Shown piece after piece: positions 54,522 to 64,000 of a stretch of 64,000 bases of DNA; within the stretch, counting starts at the first letter, position 1, and every line of letters starts with the position of its first letter. The notes under the pieces were generated by a model, which did no database searches, had not been told where the DNA came from, and was given only the letters and a program-made list of their open reading frames with translations. Source of the DNA: Curvularia sp. ZM96 (lineage: Eukaryota; Ascomycota; Dothideomycetes; Pleosporales; Pleosporaceae); contig JAJGBQ010000005.1 of the NCBI GenBank assembly GCA_022457065.1, forward strand, positions 4,092,001 through 4,156,000. The letters run 5' to 3'. The position numbers and the translations under genes were made by a program.

Positions 54522-56866
54522 ATGTATCTCAACACCTTAATAGGCCTCGCGGCCGCATTTGCAGCCCAGGCTGTCAACGCAGCTTGCAGCGCACCCCTAC
54601 AGATTGACGATTTCTCCAAGTTCTCCTCCAACCAGAACAGCTTGGGTTTCTGGACGAGCGGTTCGTGTTCTGACTGCAATCATGGTATCATCAACCCTGA
54701 CTGACCAACGTAGACGATGCTTCCATGACCTCAATCTCAGCCAGCAACGGTGTCCTTTCCTTCAAGCCCAAGTCAACCTCCTACTTTTACGAGACATTGG
54801 ATTGCCAGGCTGCCGCCACCAATGGATACAACTCCATCAGCTTCCAGATCAAGGGCCCTGCCGGTGGCTCTGGGACCTTGGAAATCCAGACCAAGACAAG
54901 CTGCTCCGCTACCACATACACGTCCAAGTGGGTCACTCTGACTGGGCTTACTGGAAACACTCAGACCATCACCATCCCTTTCTCTCAATTCTCAGGCGCC
55001 AATGCAAATGCCATCACGGGATTTGTCTGGTCTACCTTTTCTTCCACTACCACCACTTGGCAACTCAGCAAGATTGCCTTTGGATGCGGCTCCTCCTCTG
55101 GAGTCACCTCGGTTTCCTCTGCGCCGGCGACCAGGACCACCATGCAGACTGTCCCCGTGCCCACTGCCACCGGTACCTGCTCTCCCTTGGTGATTGATGA
55201 CTGGGTCTCCCAATCCCGTCTGACTTTCTTGTTCTATAACGCCATGGGATCTCCCACCTCTGATGATGGTACCATGACCTCCATCACCGTTGGAAAGCCT
55301 GCCAAGAACCGTGTCGAATTTGTCCCCAAGGCCAACTCTTACTTTTACAGCCAGTTCCCTTGTGTTGACGCCAAGAGCAAGGGATATACCGGTATCTCTC
55401 TCCGCATCAAGGCTCCTCGTGGCGCCTCGCTCAACCTGCAGCTTGACTCTTCTGACAACTGTGACCCAACCAAGGCCAAGTCCACCTATGCCTCCTCTGC
55501 TGACCTGGGCTGGAGCTTTGATGGTACTGAGAAGCTGTACACCATTCCCTTCAGCAAGTTCTCGGGTCTCAACACTGCCAAGCTCACCACCATCCTGTTC
55601 TCTGGCTTCAGCGGCACTACTTCCTTCGGACCCATGGCATTCTACTGTGGCAACTCAGGAGAGTACGTCCCGCCACCTCCCGCTTCTGACCCTGGTGCCA
55701 CAGCTACGGTTCCCGCACCCAGCAACCCTTCGGCTACTGGTCTGGTCATTGACAAGTTTGCCAACGCCAACACCAACGCTATGGGCAACTGGCACGGCGG
55801 TGACGAGGGCATGACTCTCAAGTACGGCAACAACCAGCTCACCATCACCTCCCCCGATGCCGACTACGCCTTCTACACCCAGGTGTCCAGCGGATGCTCC
55901 GACTTCACAAAGTACAAGGGATCTTACCTTCACATCGCCTACTCGGGTACCACCGACTTTACCGTCGCCTTCCAGCAGCACAACAGCAAGTGCGACACCG
56001 CCATCGCCCCTTACCCTGAGACTTGGGACTCTGCCGAGGCCAAGCGATACGCCAAGAACGGCCACATCTACATTCCCATCAACCACTTCAACATCAACCT
56101 CAGCCGAGTCGTGGGTTTTGCGCTCAAGGGTTTCCACACGACCGAGTCCGTCACTCTCTCCGTCATTGAGATTGTCTCGTCTGTCCCATCTGATGTCAAG
56201 ATCCCCAAGAAGGACCAGACCGGCAACCTTGTCTTTGCCTGCAAACGTCCCAACTCCTTCGCTTTCGCCATTGACGATGGTCAGCCTGACCTCGCCCAGG
56301 AGGTTCTCAAGATCATCCGCGAGGAGAACATCAAGGTCACTTTCTTCACTGTCGGCGCTCCCCTTCTTGACGCCTCCACCAACTTGACCAACGTCTACAA
56401 GGAGATGCAGGCTGCCGGTCACCAACTTGCTCTGCACTCCTTCACCCACCCCAAGATGGAGGGCCTTCCCGACTACGACTCCATCGACTGGGAGTACAAC
56501 GAGGACGTCAAGGCTATGAAGTCGCAGTTCAACGGTTACCAAACCAAGTACTTCCGTCCTCCCTTTGGTAACGAGGGCGCCCGTATGCGCTCGCGTCTCA
56601 CAAAGGCCGTCGGAAACGATGCGTACATTGTAAACTGGAGCGTCGACGTCGAGGACTGGCTGTGGGCTGAGACCGACACCCCTGAGCAGCAGAAGGTTGC
56701 TTTCCAGAGGGACGTTAACAAGGGCGGCAACTTGGTTGTGCTGCACTACCTCTACCCCAGCACCGTCAGCTACCTGAGGGAGTTTATCCAGATTGCCAAG
56801 AAGACTGGAAAGCAGCTTATGCGTGTTGACCAGTGCATGGAGGACCCGAACGCTCCTCCATTGTAG
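54522..56866 (+). CDS. secreted polysaccharide deacetylase (CE4) with three repeated N-terminal modules
   Basis: Predicted to remove N-acetyl groups from chitin-like or related polymers outside the cell. Exons 54522-54660 and 54714-56866 give 763 aa; the 53-nt intron has an unusual GTTCGT donor. Residues 1-20 are a signal peptide. Three related beta-type modules follow, each opening with an LxIDDF/VIDDW/VIDKF strand and two closing with FGCG or FYCGN: about 26-155, 175-350 and 365-515, joined by Pro/Thr/Ser linkers. The CE4 domain has all five motifs: AIDDGQ (Asp567 base, Asp568 metal), HSFTH (His621, His625), RPPFG (from Arg661), DVEDW (Asp691-Trp695) and VVLHYLY (His724). Motif 1 is AIDDGQ instead of TFDDGP. 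The modules probably bind sugar, by inference from position. Confidence 0.9.
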
Positions 56867-57793
56867 ATACGTCTCTGAGTCTTGTTGTTGTTTGATTTAT
56901 TTGGTGGAAGTTGTGTATGTAGATGACACTTTGTTAATGTGAATGAGTCAGAAAAGTCCTGCTGTAGATACAATGTTCCGACCATGTGTATGAACATTGA
57001 AGGATTATTAATCGTCAATATGAATCTTTGAAAAACTTGCTTTGTCTAGTTCTTGCTTGTGCTTTCGCCGTCTACTTGACAAGTTTGTGATTGCATTTCA
57101 GACATGGGGTTATGTTGCGAAGAAAGACTAACACGATAGAGATGAACCAAAGAGATTGACCCATATTGTACTCAAATTCCACAGAACATATACAACAGAT
57201 CTAATAGCATGCAGCGGACTAACGCACGCATACTGGCTGATATTGATGATGGGGCGTGAAGTCTTATTCTTGCCAGTTGTGCCCGCAAGCACGTGGCGAG
57301 ACCTAGCCAATTGTGGTAGGCCATGCAATGTCGTTCACTGACAGTGAACTGAGATTATTGTTGCCCAGATCATTTTCAGACTCCAATTCTGGTTATTCTC
57401 ATGCAAATTGTTTTTAGCCCAGTCTTGCTATTGTCGTCGCGCTTTCAAGTGGCCAGCTTCTTATTCATTGCGCTGCCGCCTATTGTTTGCAGCCAGCGTC
57501 CGTTTGCACACAACTATAGCCTGGTTTTGACCTTATCTATAGCAACCAGCGCTGCGAGAGCCAGCAAAGAGGCCATCCGACTCACTCTCACCTCGACCCA
57601 CTCGCTCCGTCAGCAAACCTCTCAACTTTCCAAGCTATATCACCATTCAAACCCAGAGAGCGACTGCCGAGTACGCAACACCCATCGCCCTCGAGCTCGT
57701 ACCGCCGCATACCGAGCGTGAGACTGTCCTGGCTCCAAGCTATACGATACCGTTACTTGCGTTCACATCGGCGCAGTGTCCTCTTTGCCTACA
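56867..57793. other. intergenic region
   Basis: 3' flank of the CE4 gene and promoter of the coiled-coil gene. No gene supported. Confidence 0.5.
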
Positions 57794-59821
57794 ATGTCAG
57801 AAATCCACAATCCGTATGGCAGTCCATGCTCGGATGCACCAGCAGACACCACAAGCGACTCCACCACAGCCTCTCCGTTGAATGTAACACCCACTAAGCC
57901 ACTCGAGTCTTTGTCGCAGCCCACTTCAACTTCTGAACAAATCGCGGCCCTTAAGCGTCAGATTGCCGAACTTGAGGAAGAGAAAACATGCCTCACCAAG
58001 TCTGCTGCTGATGCAAATCAACGTGCCAACGAAGCCGAGAAACGCACTGCTGCTGCTGAAGCTGAGACAGCTGCAGCGAAACAACGAGCACAGGACCGAT
58101 ACACAGAAAAGCTCCATGCGAACAACGAAGTTCGTCACTTAAGAGCAGCAATCGAAAAACAAAATGAACAACGCCGTGGTAATCTGATCCAAGTTGGGAA
58201 CTGCTTTGATGGCCTCAAGGCCAAAATCCTAGAACTTGAGTGTGCCAACAAAGATCTGGAGGTGAGGAACGGTGAAAAAGTTCAGAGTCTCGAGTCCCAG
58301 CTCGAGGCGATCCGAACCAACCTCTCGTCTTCCGAGGAAGAGAAAGCTAAACTCCGGACGGAATCTGGCAACATCATCAAGGATCTGAAGAAAGTGATTA
58401 TGGGCCGGCAATCCTCACTTGAGACTGCGGAGCAAGTCAAAGCATCTATGAAAGCTGAGTTGGCAAAATTGAACGTCCAAATGGAGGAACAGGAGAAAGA
58501 AGCCAATGCCAAGGAAGCAAGCCTAACGAAAAGTATCCAGAAGCTGAAAGAGTCAGAGTCAAGCTGGAGGCTCAAGTTCAACGGCATGCAGAACCGGGTA
58601 GATATACTCGAGAAAAAGAACCAGGCAGCCCAGCAGCAGGCGCATGAAACCCAGAAGCAGACCCAGCAACAGGCTCAAGTAGCCCAGAAGCAAGTTCAAG
58701 CATTCCAAGAGCAGACTCAAGCAGCTCAGCGGCAGGTTCAAACACTTCAGCAGCAGAATCATAGACTCCGAGAGTTACTAGAAGCAGCGAAGCAGCAGGC
58801 GAAGCTGGAGTTAGAGGGAGCGAAGCAGCAGTATCTAATGACCGTTCGCGCCATGCGTCAGAAAGCACTCGGCATACATCAGCAGTCACACCAGCAGCTA
58901 CAACAGCCACAGTTCCAGCCGCAGCCGCAGCCGCAGCCGCAACCGCAGGGAAACCTGCTCCAGCAGACGTTCAGCCCGAACAAGAGAAGAAGGCTCGATT
59001 GCAATGGGTATGTCCATAATACTTGTGAATCGTTCTCGAACATGACTAATGTATATTTCAGTAATGCCGCTTTCGACACGAATGGATTTCAGCCGACGCG
59101 TACCCAAGCTTTCGTTTCCAGTCCCGCTGTTTCGACCCAAAATACTCTTGGTGGCTCGAATGGTGTCACCACGATAGTCGGTACACCTAATCATATGAGC
59201 AAGTCCTCGATGATGGTACCAAACAGAGGCTACGCGCAGTTTTCATCGTTGCAATCGAATGCTCCGACTGCCCCAACCGCACCCGTTCGTCAGATGCCAC
59301 AACCTCAGTATTATTCGCAATCTACCGTCTCGCCCATGCAACAGAGTGCTCTTCCTCCACAATCGACAAACTCGATGAAGCCACAGCAGTCTCCGTACCC
59401 ACAGGGCGCAAGCTTGAACAATGTAGGGTCGCTCCCTCAAAACGATCTGCCAAACCCACAGGACCTGTCGTTGGATTTCAATTTCGATCTCCCACAAGAG
59501 TCCGTCCCAGACATCACTATCGATACTTTGCTGTCCATGGATATGTCCCAATTCAACGGCGAGGATACGACATTTCTATCAAACACACAAGGTAATGATA
59601 CTCTGTCCGGTTTCGGCAATGGTGTCATGGCCGACCCCAGTACCATGGGACTTCAGGATGAAGATTTGTTCAAGGACTTGTTTAATGACGACACCTTGGG
59701 GCTTTTTGAGGACTTGAGCGACATGCCATCTCAGGGCCAAGCTCAAACGGAAATGTCAACGCCAAATGCGGCAACGAGCGCTGCTCGGATTAAACGCAAA
59801 CGAAATTTCGTCCAGCAGTAG
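57794..59821 (+). CDS. coiled-coil, Gln-rich protein, possibly nuclear
   Basis: Not recognised as a known family. Exons 57794-59007 and 59062-59821 join over a 54-nt in-frame intron (GTATGT, GACTAAT branch, TTTCAG), giving 657 aa; unspliced it would gain 18 residues. Residues about 40-340 are a long coiled coil (EQIAALKRQIAELEEEK onward) rich in Glu, Lys, Gln and Ala, the second half built of repeated QxQQQAQxAQKQ-type units. A Gln/Pro stretch (QPQPQPQPQ) leads to a basic patch NKRRRLDCN at about 400. The second half is Ser/Gln/Asn-rich and ends with acidic-hydrophobic segments (LSLDFNFDLPQESVPDITID, DEDLFKDLFNDDTLGLFEDL) resembling activation domains, then a basic RIKRKRNF tail. ATG at 57794 was chosen over the upstream GTG. 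Confidence 0.8.
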   Translation: MSEIHNPYGSPCSDAPADTTSDSTTASPLNVTPTKPLESLSQPTSTSEQIAALKRQIAELEEEKTCLTKSAADANQRANEAEKRTAAAEAETAAAKQRAQDRYTEKLHANNEVRHLRAAIEKQNEQRRGNLIQVGNCFDGLKAKILELECANKDLEVRNGEKVQSLESQLEAIRTNLSSSEEEKAKLRTESGNIIKDLKKVIMGRQSSLETAEQVKASMKAELAKLNVQMEEQEKEANAKEASLTKSIQKLKESESSWRLKFNGMQNRVDILEKKNQAAQQQAHETQKQTQQQAQVAQKQVQAFQEQTQAAQRQVQTLQQQNHRLRELLEAAKQQAKLELEGAKQQYLMTVRAMRQKALGIHQQSHQQLQQPQFQPQPQPQPQPQGNLLQQTFSPNKRRRLDCNGYVHNTCESFSNMTNVYFSNAAFDTNGFQPTRTQAFVSSPAVSTQNTLGGSNGVTTIVGTPNHMSKSSMMVPNRGYAQFSSLQSNAPTAPTAPVRQMPQPQYYSQSTVSPMQQSALPPQSTNSMKPQQSPYPQGASLNNVGSLPQNDLPNPQDLSLDFNFDLPQESVPDITIDTLLSMDMSQFNGEDTTFLSNTQGNDTLSGFGNGVMADPSTMGLQDEDLFKDLFNDDTLGLFEDLSDMPSQGQAQTEMSTPNAATSAARIKRKRNFVQQ

Positions 59822-60876
59822 GGAAGAATGTTCGGACGGTAGCGTCACAACGCCGTGGCGTTGCACCCTTACACCACAAGAAGATGAGTGGCGGGAAGTG
59901 TTTCAATGCGCGTCGTGACGGTATGCGGCATCTTGATATATCGCGCTTTGTCGATTAGTCCAAGGCGAGTAAACGACTTTGTAGCATCGGAATGGAGATG
60001 AATGCACGTCTGGTAAAATATTTCCCCAGGACGACTTGAGCCTCAAGCCTCTTGGAAGCATCTAGGAAGGTTCGTGTGTCTTATGGTCGATGGAGTGGTC
60101 CCCTTCGAGGGCTGTGGTGTTGGTGTCTATGGACAATGACGCTGAGGCTACAGCCATTGTCATGACATTTTCTTTTTGCGAGATGTATCGAGTAGAGCCG
60201 TACTTTGGGGATTTTACAGAGTTTCTTTTTTTATACCAACAAGGCACTGGACTTCAGAGTACTGTACAGCATAACGTCATCTCTCCATTAGCTTCTCTAT
60301 GCGCTTTCATCAATCCAAACTTCGGTTCGCTAGAAACGTGACAAGTGATTATTGAATCAACAACATATCGGCCAAATGTAACTCCAAAGCGTTGATCTCA
60401 CTCGGTTGTGCAGACTCTGTTGCGCTACAAAGATGAGAACTGCTCACAATGCAGGGACCGTCCGGCGGCGGCGAATACGCCACCCCACACCGAGCCTAGC
60501 CCGTGAAGTCGTCAGGGTTTTCAGGTTTTCAAGCTTCCCACACCCCACATCTTTTATCGGCCAAGCTCCACTTGGCTACCGCTTGCACGTCTTGACTACG
60601 CGTCTCCCCAATCATACAGCCTGACATCGCGCGGAGCCTACATGGTAGGCCTGTCTGTTCCGACTTGCCGCAGTTTTTTAGGCCTCGGATGCAAGTCCGT
60701 GTTGCATTCTCCTATCAAGTAGCCAGGTTATCTTTGGACATGGACATGACGAAATCACTAGGGTGTTGCTTAGCCGACTGCTGGGGCGGCATAGAAAAGA
60801 CGCAAGTCGCGCAACGTTGAATCTCGAGGCCTTTGTTGATTTTCGAGCCGTTCTCTTCATCCTTTGACATTTCCCG
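59822..60876. other. intergenic region
   Basis: No gene supported; small open frames at 60.06-60.62 kb are not convincing. Promoter of the Atg22-like gene lies at its end. Confidence 0.5.
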
Positions 60877-62547
60877 ATGGCGTCCAATGAGCCCGGCCTC
60901 GCGCCCTTGAGTGCGTCAGCTGAAGACCCGACAAAAGGCGCTGTGGGCGTTCCTCTCGAGACCGATATACCAGTTGCGCCAGATCAGTTCGAAGAGCGCT
61001 ATGAAACTTCAAAATGGGAAATTTGGGCGTATTACTCGTAGGTGAACGCCTGCTTGGCAGCTACCGTGACGGCACGAGATGTCGGCTGTATGCATCCGTT
61101 CTAATAACCAACCCATAGCTACTATGTCGGGGATAACGGATTGACACTTTTCAACTTCGGTCCCACAGCCTTCCAAAACCTCATGTATCTGGCTGCTGGC
61201 GATTCTGAGATTCTCTATTTCATGGGCCGGAACCGCAACATCAACTCCATTGTACTCTTGTGCAATGGCATTAGTTTCGCTATCCAGGTCGTCATTTTCT
61301 TGATCCTGGGTGCATTTGCGGACTTCGGCACGTGGCGACCAAACATTCTCATTGTTCTCTCCATAATTGCATTTGGTATTGGGTTCGGTTGGCTAGGCGT
61401 CCATACTGAAGAAAAGTGGCATGTTGGTGTCGGGCTCTACATTGTCGGACTTATCGCCTACCAGACCACGATCACTTTCTGGACCGCTGCTTTCCCTGGC
61501 CTGGCACGAAACACAAGGGACCTCCGTGAAAAAGCTGAGGAATTTGCCGAAGGGAAGATCACTCGCGCGGAGTACGAGTTCGCTGACATGATGAAGCGAA
61601 ACGAGCTCTCAAACGTAGCGTTTTACACCCAATCCGTTTTTGAGATTCTCATCCTCGCTGTCATTGTGGGGATCATGTTTGGGCTTCGCGTCAACGACAG
61701 TCAGGAAAACAATAATTGGGGTCTCTCTGTACTCATCGCGTTCGCCACGGGTGTCTGGATACTCTGCGCTATTCCATGGTTCATCCTTGAAAAGCGACGT
61801 CCAGGCCAAGACCCAGGACGCACCAACATTGTCGTAGCAGGTCTCAAGCAGCTTGTTTACGCCTCCCAGCAGATTTGGCAATTGCGACAGAGTCTAGCGT
61901 ACCTGGCGGGCTACTTCCTTCTCGGTGACAGTCTCAACACTACTGTAACTGTAATCGGTACCTTGCAGAACGAGATTGTCGCCTATAACAGTCTTCAGCT
62001 CACATACCTGTTGATTGTCGGTATTGCTGCACAGGCCATCGGAATCGGCGCATTCTGGCGTATACAAAAATCTTACGGGCTCTCGACCAAGACCATGTTC
62101 ATGGTTGTTGCTATCTGCATTGTTTTGCTCGACGGCTGGGGCATGATCGGCATCTGGACGCAACGCTTCGGCTTCCATAACAAGTGGGAGGTCTGGGTAT
62201 ATCAGGTCTTCTACGGACTCTTGGTGTGTCCATGGTACAGCTACTCGCAGACGATGATATCTGAAGTTACTCCTCGTGGCAAAGAGTTTCTGTTCTTCAG
62301 CTTGTTCTCGATTGTTGGGAAAACAAGTGCCTTTATTGGGCCATTAGTCTCGAGTGCTATTATCGATGACACAGGAAACAACAGTAGTCCTTTCTACTTT
62401 TTGTTCGCACTCAGTCTGGCGAGCTGCGCGTTTTTGTACTTTTTCGTTGACGTGGAGAAGAGCAGGATTGAGCAGGAAGTGTTTTTGGAAAAGGAGAAGA
62501 GTCTCAAAGTGCATGATGAGGGGCTGGATGATACCAGTATGCTGTAG
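60877..62547 (+). CDS. atg22: Atg22-like vacuolar membrane transporter
   Basis: Atg22 family proteins sit in the vacuole membrane and export amino acids released by autophagic breakdown. Exons 60877-61037 and 61119-62547 (intron 81 nt) give 529 aa. A 40-residue soluble N-terminus leads to KWEIWAYYSYYVGDNGLTLF, with the splice junction inside YYSYYVG, typical of the family opening. About eleven to twelve hydrophobic helices follow, among them VVIFLILGAFADFGTWRP, FEILILAVIVGIMFGL, WILCAIPWFILEKRRPG and the conserved CPWYSYSQTMISEVTPRG loop. The C-terminus is charged. Filamentous fungi often have more than one Atg22 paralogue, so the symbol is a family label. Confidence 0.9.
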
Positions 62548-63362
62548 GAATGCATCACATGCAGAGCTCCGAGATGGAAACGTGCTCGGCTCAGCCGGGA
62601 GCTTGAAGCGCACGAGCCCGAGTTAAGATCGGTTGCATAAAACCTTTAGCTACGTGGTCTGCCTGATCGGAAAAGCTTCTACGCGCTGAAAATGACGCAG
62701 TTTACAAAACTATATTACGAAGTTATCACTAGAAAGACACTTTTACCGCTTCCTATATGAAACCAAGGGCCAGAGACTGATCTCTGCTCTCTCTGACAGG
62801 AACTGATTTCACTAGTGCTTACTCCGTACACATCTTCAATATAGAGTACTTCGGGCCTTTTGATCGTCACCACAAAGATCAGAGCGCTTTCAACAGCAAT
62901 GCACAGCATAGTTATAGTAGGCAGAAGCCAGTTGTTGGATTGATGTTCATTCGAACGTGGTATGTCAGTGTGCGTGATTCTATGCTATCTGGGCATGTAT
63001 GGATTGAAGACCCCAGGCAGTGCATGATAATTGTCCCGAACCCTGCTGTTCCATATACCATTGATACAGGGTTGAGAAGCGGCCCATTCTCTTCATTCTT
63101 CGATGTCAAAGCTCCCCTACGGAATGACTCGCCGCGTGTTTCAGAGCAGTGGTCGAGAGACTTCATCTCTACCAGGACACGAATCCCGATCCAGGTTCAC
63201 AGATAGACATATGAACGATGTAGCAGTGGGAATCGGGCTGGTGACGTCCAAAATACAAACAGGGAAAGATTCAAAATGTTGAAAACGGCTATATTTCTCT
63301 CATCGTATGGTGTTTTCTCAAAGGCAAACTCCAAACAGCTGACTATGACAACACCCAGCCTT
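62548..63362. other. intergenic region
   Basis: 3' flanks of the Atg22-like gene and of the small secreted peptide gene. An 88-codon plus frame at 62940-63206 lacks homology and splice support. Confidence 0.45.
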
Positions 63363-63647
63363 TCATCCCCATCTCAAAAGACAATCTCTGGTCACGTATG
63401 TATCGTCCCACGAGTGATAGACCGACGAGATCAGCATCCGAAAGCACAGGGGTCGTGCATCTTGGGGTTGGACTGGGAGCGCTGTTGACCCTGTTAGCTG
63501 AATGAAAGTCGAGAAGGGTATGTCTCCGAATACTCTACGTACCGCGACGGGAGCATCGTTTCCAGATCCATCAAGTCGTGGTGAGGCAGCTGGGGCAGCG
63601 GCAACGCCCAGAGCAAAAGCCAGGAATGCAAGGCTGACGAACTTCAT
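63363..63647 (-). CDS. small secreted protein, candidate effector-like peptide
   Basis: The ATG at 63647 opens a clean signal peptide (MKFVSLAFLAFALGVAAA, cleavage likely before AP) followed by a short Ser/Gly/Asp-rich stretch. The unspliced frame runs to 63363 (94 aa). But a consensus GTACGT donor at 63542-63541, a GCTAAC branch site at 63498-63493 and CAG acceptors ending at 63491, 63482 or 63473 suggest an intron. All three acceptors are in the same frame and end at a stop at 63433-63431 with the tail PKMHDPCAFGC, giving about 48-54 aa with two Cys. So either a 94-aa protein or a very short secreted peptide. No family is recognised. A TATA-like site sits 90 nt upstream. Confidence 0.5.
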   Translation of the reverse strand: MKFVSLAFLAFALGVAAAPAASPRLDGSGNDAPVAVRRVFGDIPFSTFIQLTGSTALPVQPQDARPLCFRMLISSVYHSWDDTYVTRDCLLRWG

Positions 63648-64000
63648 TTTTACTGTGGAGGGTTTGATGTGGAAGGTTTTGCGGATGGGAGTGTGATGAT
63701 TGTAAACCGACTCTCAAACGCTGCTTATCATCAACCCTTATATATGTCCGCCACGCCATGACCCCTGAGATTTCTAGGGCATTCTTTCGGTCATTTTTGA
63801 GTCCGATGAGAGGTCAGAGAGCGAACAGTACAGTCGTAATCGACACTGCGGTAGTGCGTATACCCTCATCTTCGTATCAGTGCTGTGTCATGAAGCGCGA
63901 ATTTCTGCTCTTCGTCCGGCCTAATTGCTTTGTGTATACGCGTATCTTCATGATGTGATATGCTTCTTATAAAATATCACGTAAGGCGCCCACCTAGTCC
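63648..64000. other. right-end flank
   Basis: Promoter of the small secreted peptide gene and DNA up to the window edge. No gene seen. Confidence 0.5.
63737..63744 (-). promoter_or_regulatory. TATA-like site of the small secreted peptide gene
   Basis: TATATAAG on the minus strand 90 nt before the ATG at 63647, supporting a real promoter. Confidence 0.5.

Noticed and set aside
53939..54607. 222-codon frame overlapping the CE4 promoter and first exon
   Set aside because: Runs out of frame across the CE4 signal peptide exon; no domain and no signal sequence.
55655..56746. 363-codon open frame antisense to the CE4 gene
   Set aside because: It is a shadow of a codon-biased coding strand; its peptide is Val/Gly/Leu-biased with no domain, while the plus strand has a complete CE4 domain.
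1..64000. CRISPR arrays, tRNA, 5S rRNA, intact transposase or polyketide/peptide synthetase genes
   Set aside because: Looked for by eye (B-box-like GTTCGA, 5S-like motifs, long modular frames); none could be supported.

Overview
The window looks like nuclear DNA of a filamentous ascomycete (Pezizomycotina). Genes are broken by short introns (48-81 nt where placed confidently; one 141-nt intron is less certain) with GT...AG ends and CTAAC/CTAAT-like branch sites, starts often follow pyrimidine-rich leaders, and the families are typically fungal: Zn2Cys6 regulator, DUF7730, GH131, Fmp27, Atg22, fungal indoleamine dioxygenase, GPI-type fasciclin. Dothideomycetes (Pleosporales) is my best guess from the overall gene style, but this is inference. 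No bacterial-type operons, CRISPR arrays, rRNA, tRNA or intact transposase genes were seen.

Layout. 1-6.7 kb: no supportable gene; GC-rich, microsatellite-rich then CT-rich DNA. 6.7-7.8 kb: mitochondrial ribosomal protein uL15m (minus). 9.6-10.1 kb: RidA/YjgF-family protein. 11-15.5 kb: two related DUF7730 genes facing each other around a secreted glycerophosphodiester phosphodiesterase. 16.4-18.1 kb: Zn2Cys6 regulator. 19.5-22.3 kb: two-domain fasciclin protein converging on an Rnl2-like RNA ligase. 23.8-25.4 kb: indoleamine 2,3-dioxygenase. 25.9-28.0 kb: GTPBP1/2-like GTPase. 28.5-37.6 kb: a single 9-kb gene for the Fmp27/BLTP2 bridge-like lipid transfer protein. 39-41.4 kb: BTB protein and zinc alcohol dehydrogenase in divergent orientation. 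41.7-43.5 kb: F-box protein. 44.3-45.2 kb: Caf16-like ABC ATPase. 45.57-45.81 kb: a small inverted-repeat element with a target-site duplication. 46.1-47.0 kb: GH131 secreted glucanase. 48.4-49.8 kb: Golgi-type glycosyltransferase. 51.5-52.4 kb: tandem DUF427 protein. 54.5-56.9 kb: large secreted CE4 deacetylase with three repeated N-terminal modules. 57.8-59.8 kb: coiled-coil, Gln-rich nuclear-type protein. 60.9-62.5 kb: Atg22-like vacuolar transporter. 63.4-63.6 kb: short secreted peptide gene.

Most genes are unrelated housekeeping or secretome genes, as usual in fungi; I see no convincing secondary-metabolite cluster. Loose themes are wall and extracellular substrates (GDPD, fasciclin, GH131, CE4, glycosyltransferase), lipids (GDPD, Fmp27) and nitrogen/amino-acid turnover (IDO, RidA-type protein, Atg22). 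Gene models were built by hand from splice signals and reading-frame continuity; every multi-exon model given here sums to whole codons. The signals most worth following are the orphan RNA ligase, the 232-bp MITE-like element, the perfect inverted repeat in the IDO promoter, the RidA homologue lacking the usual arginine, and four introns of 3n length without stops.
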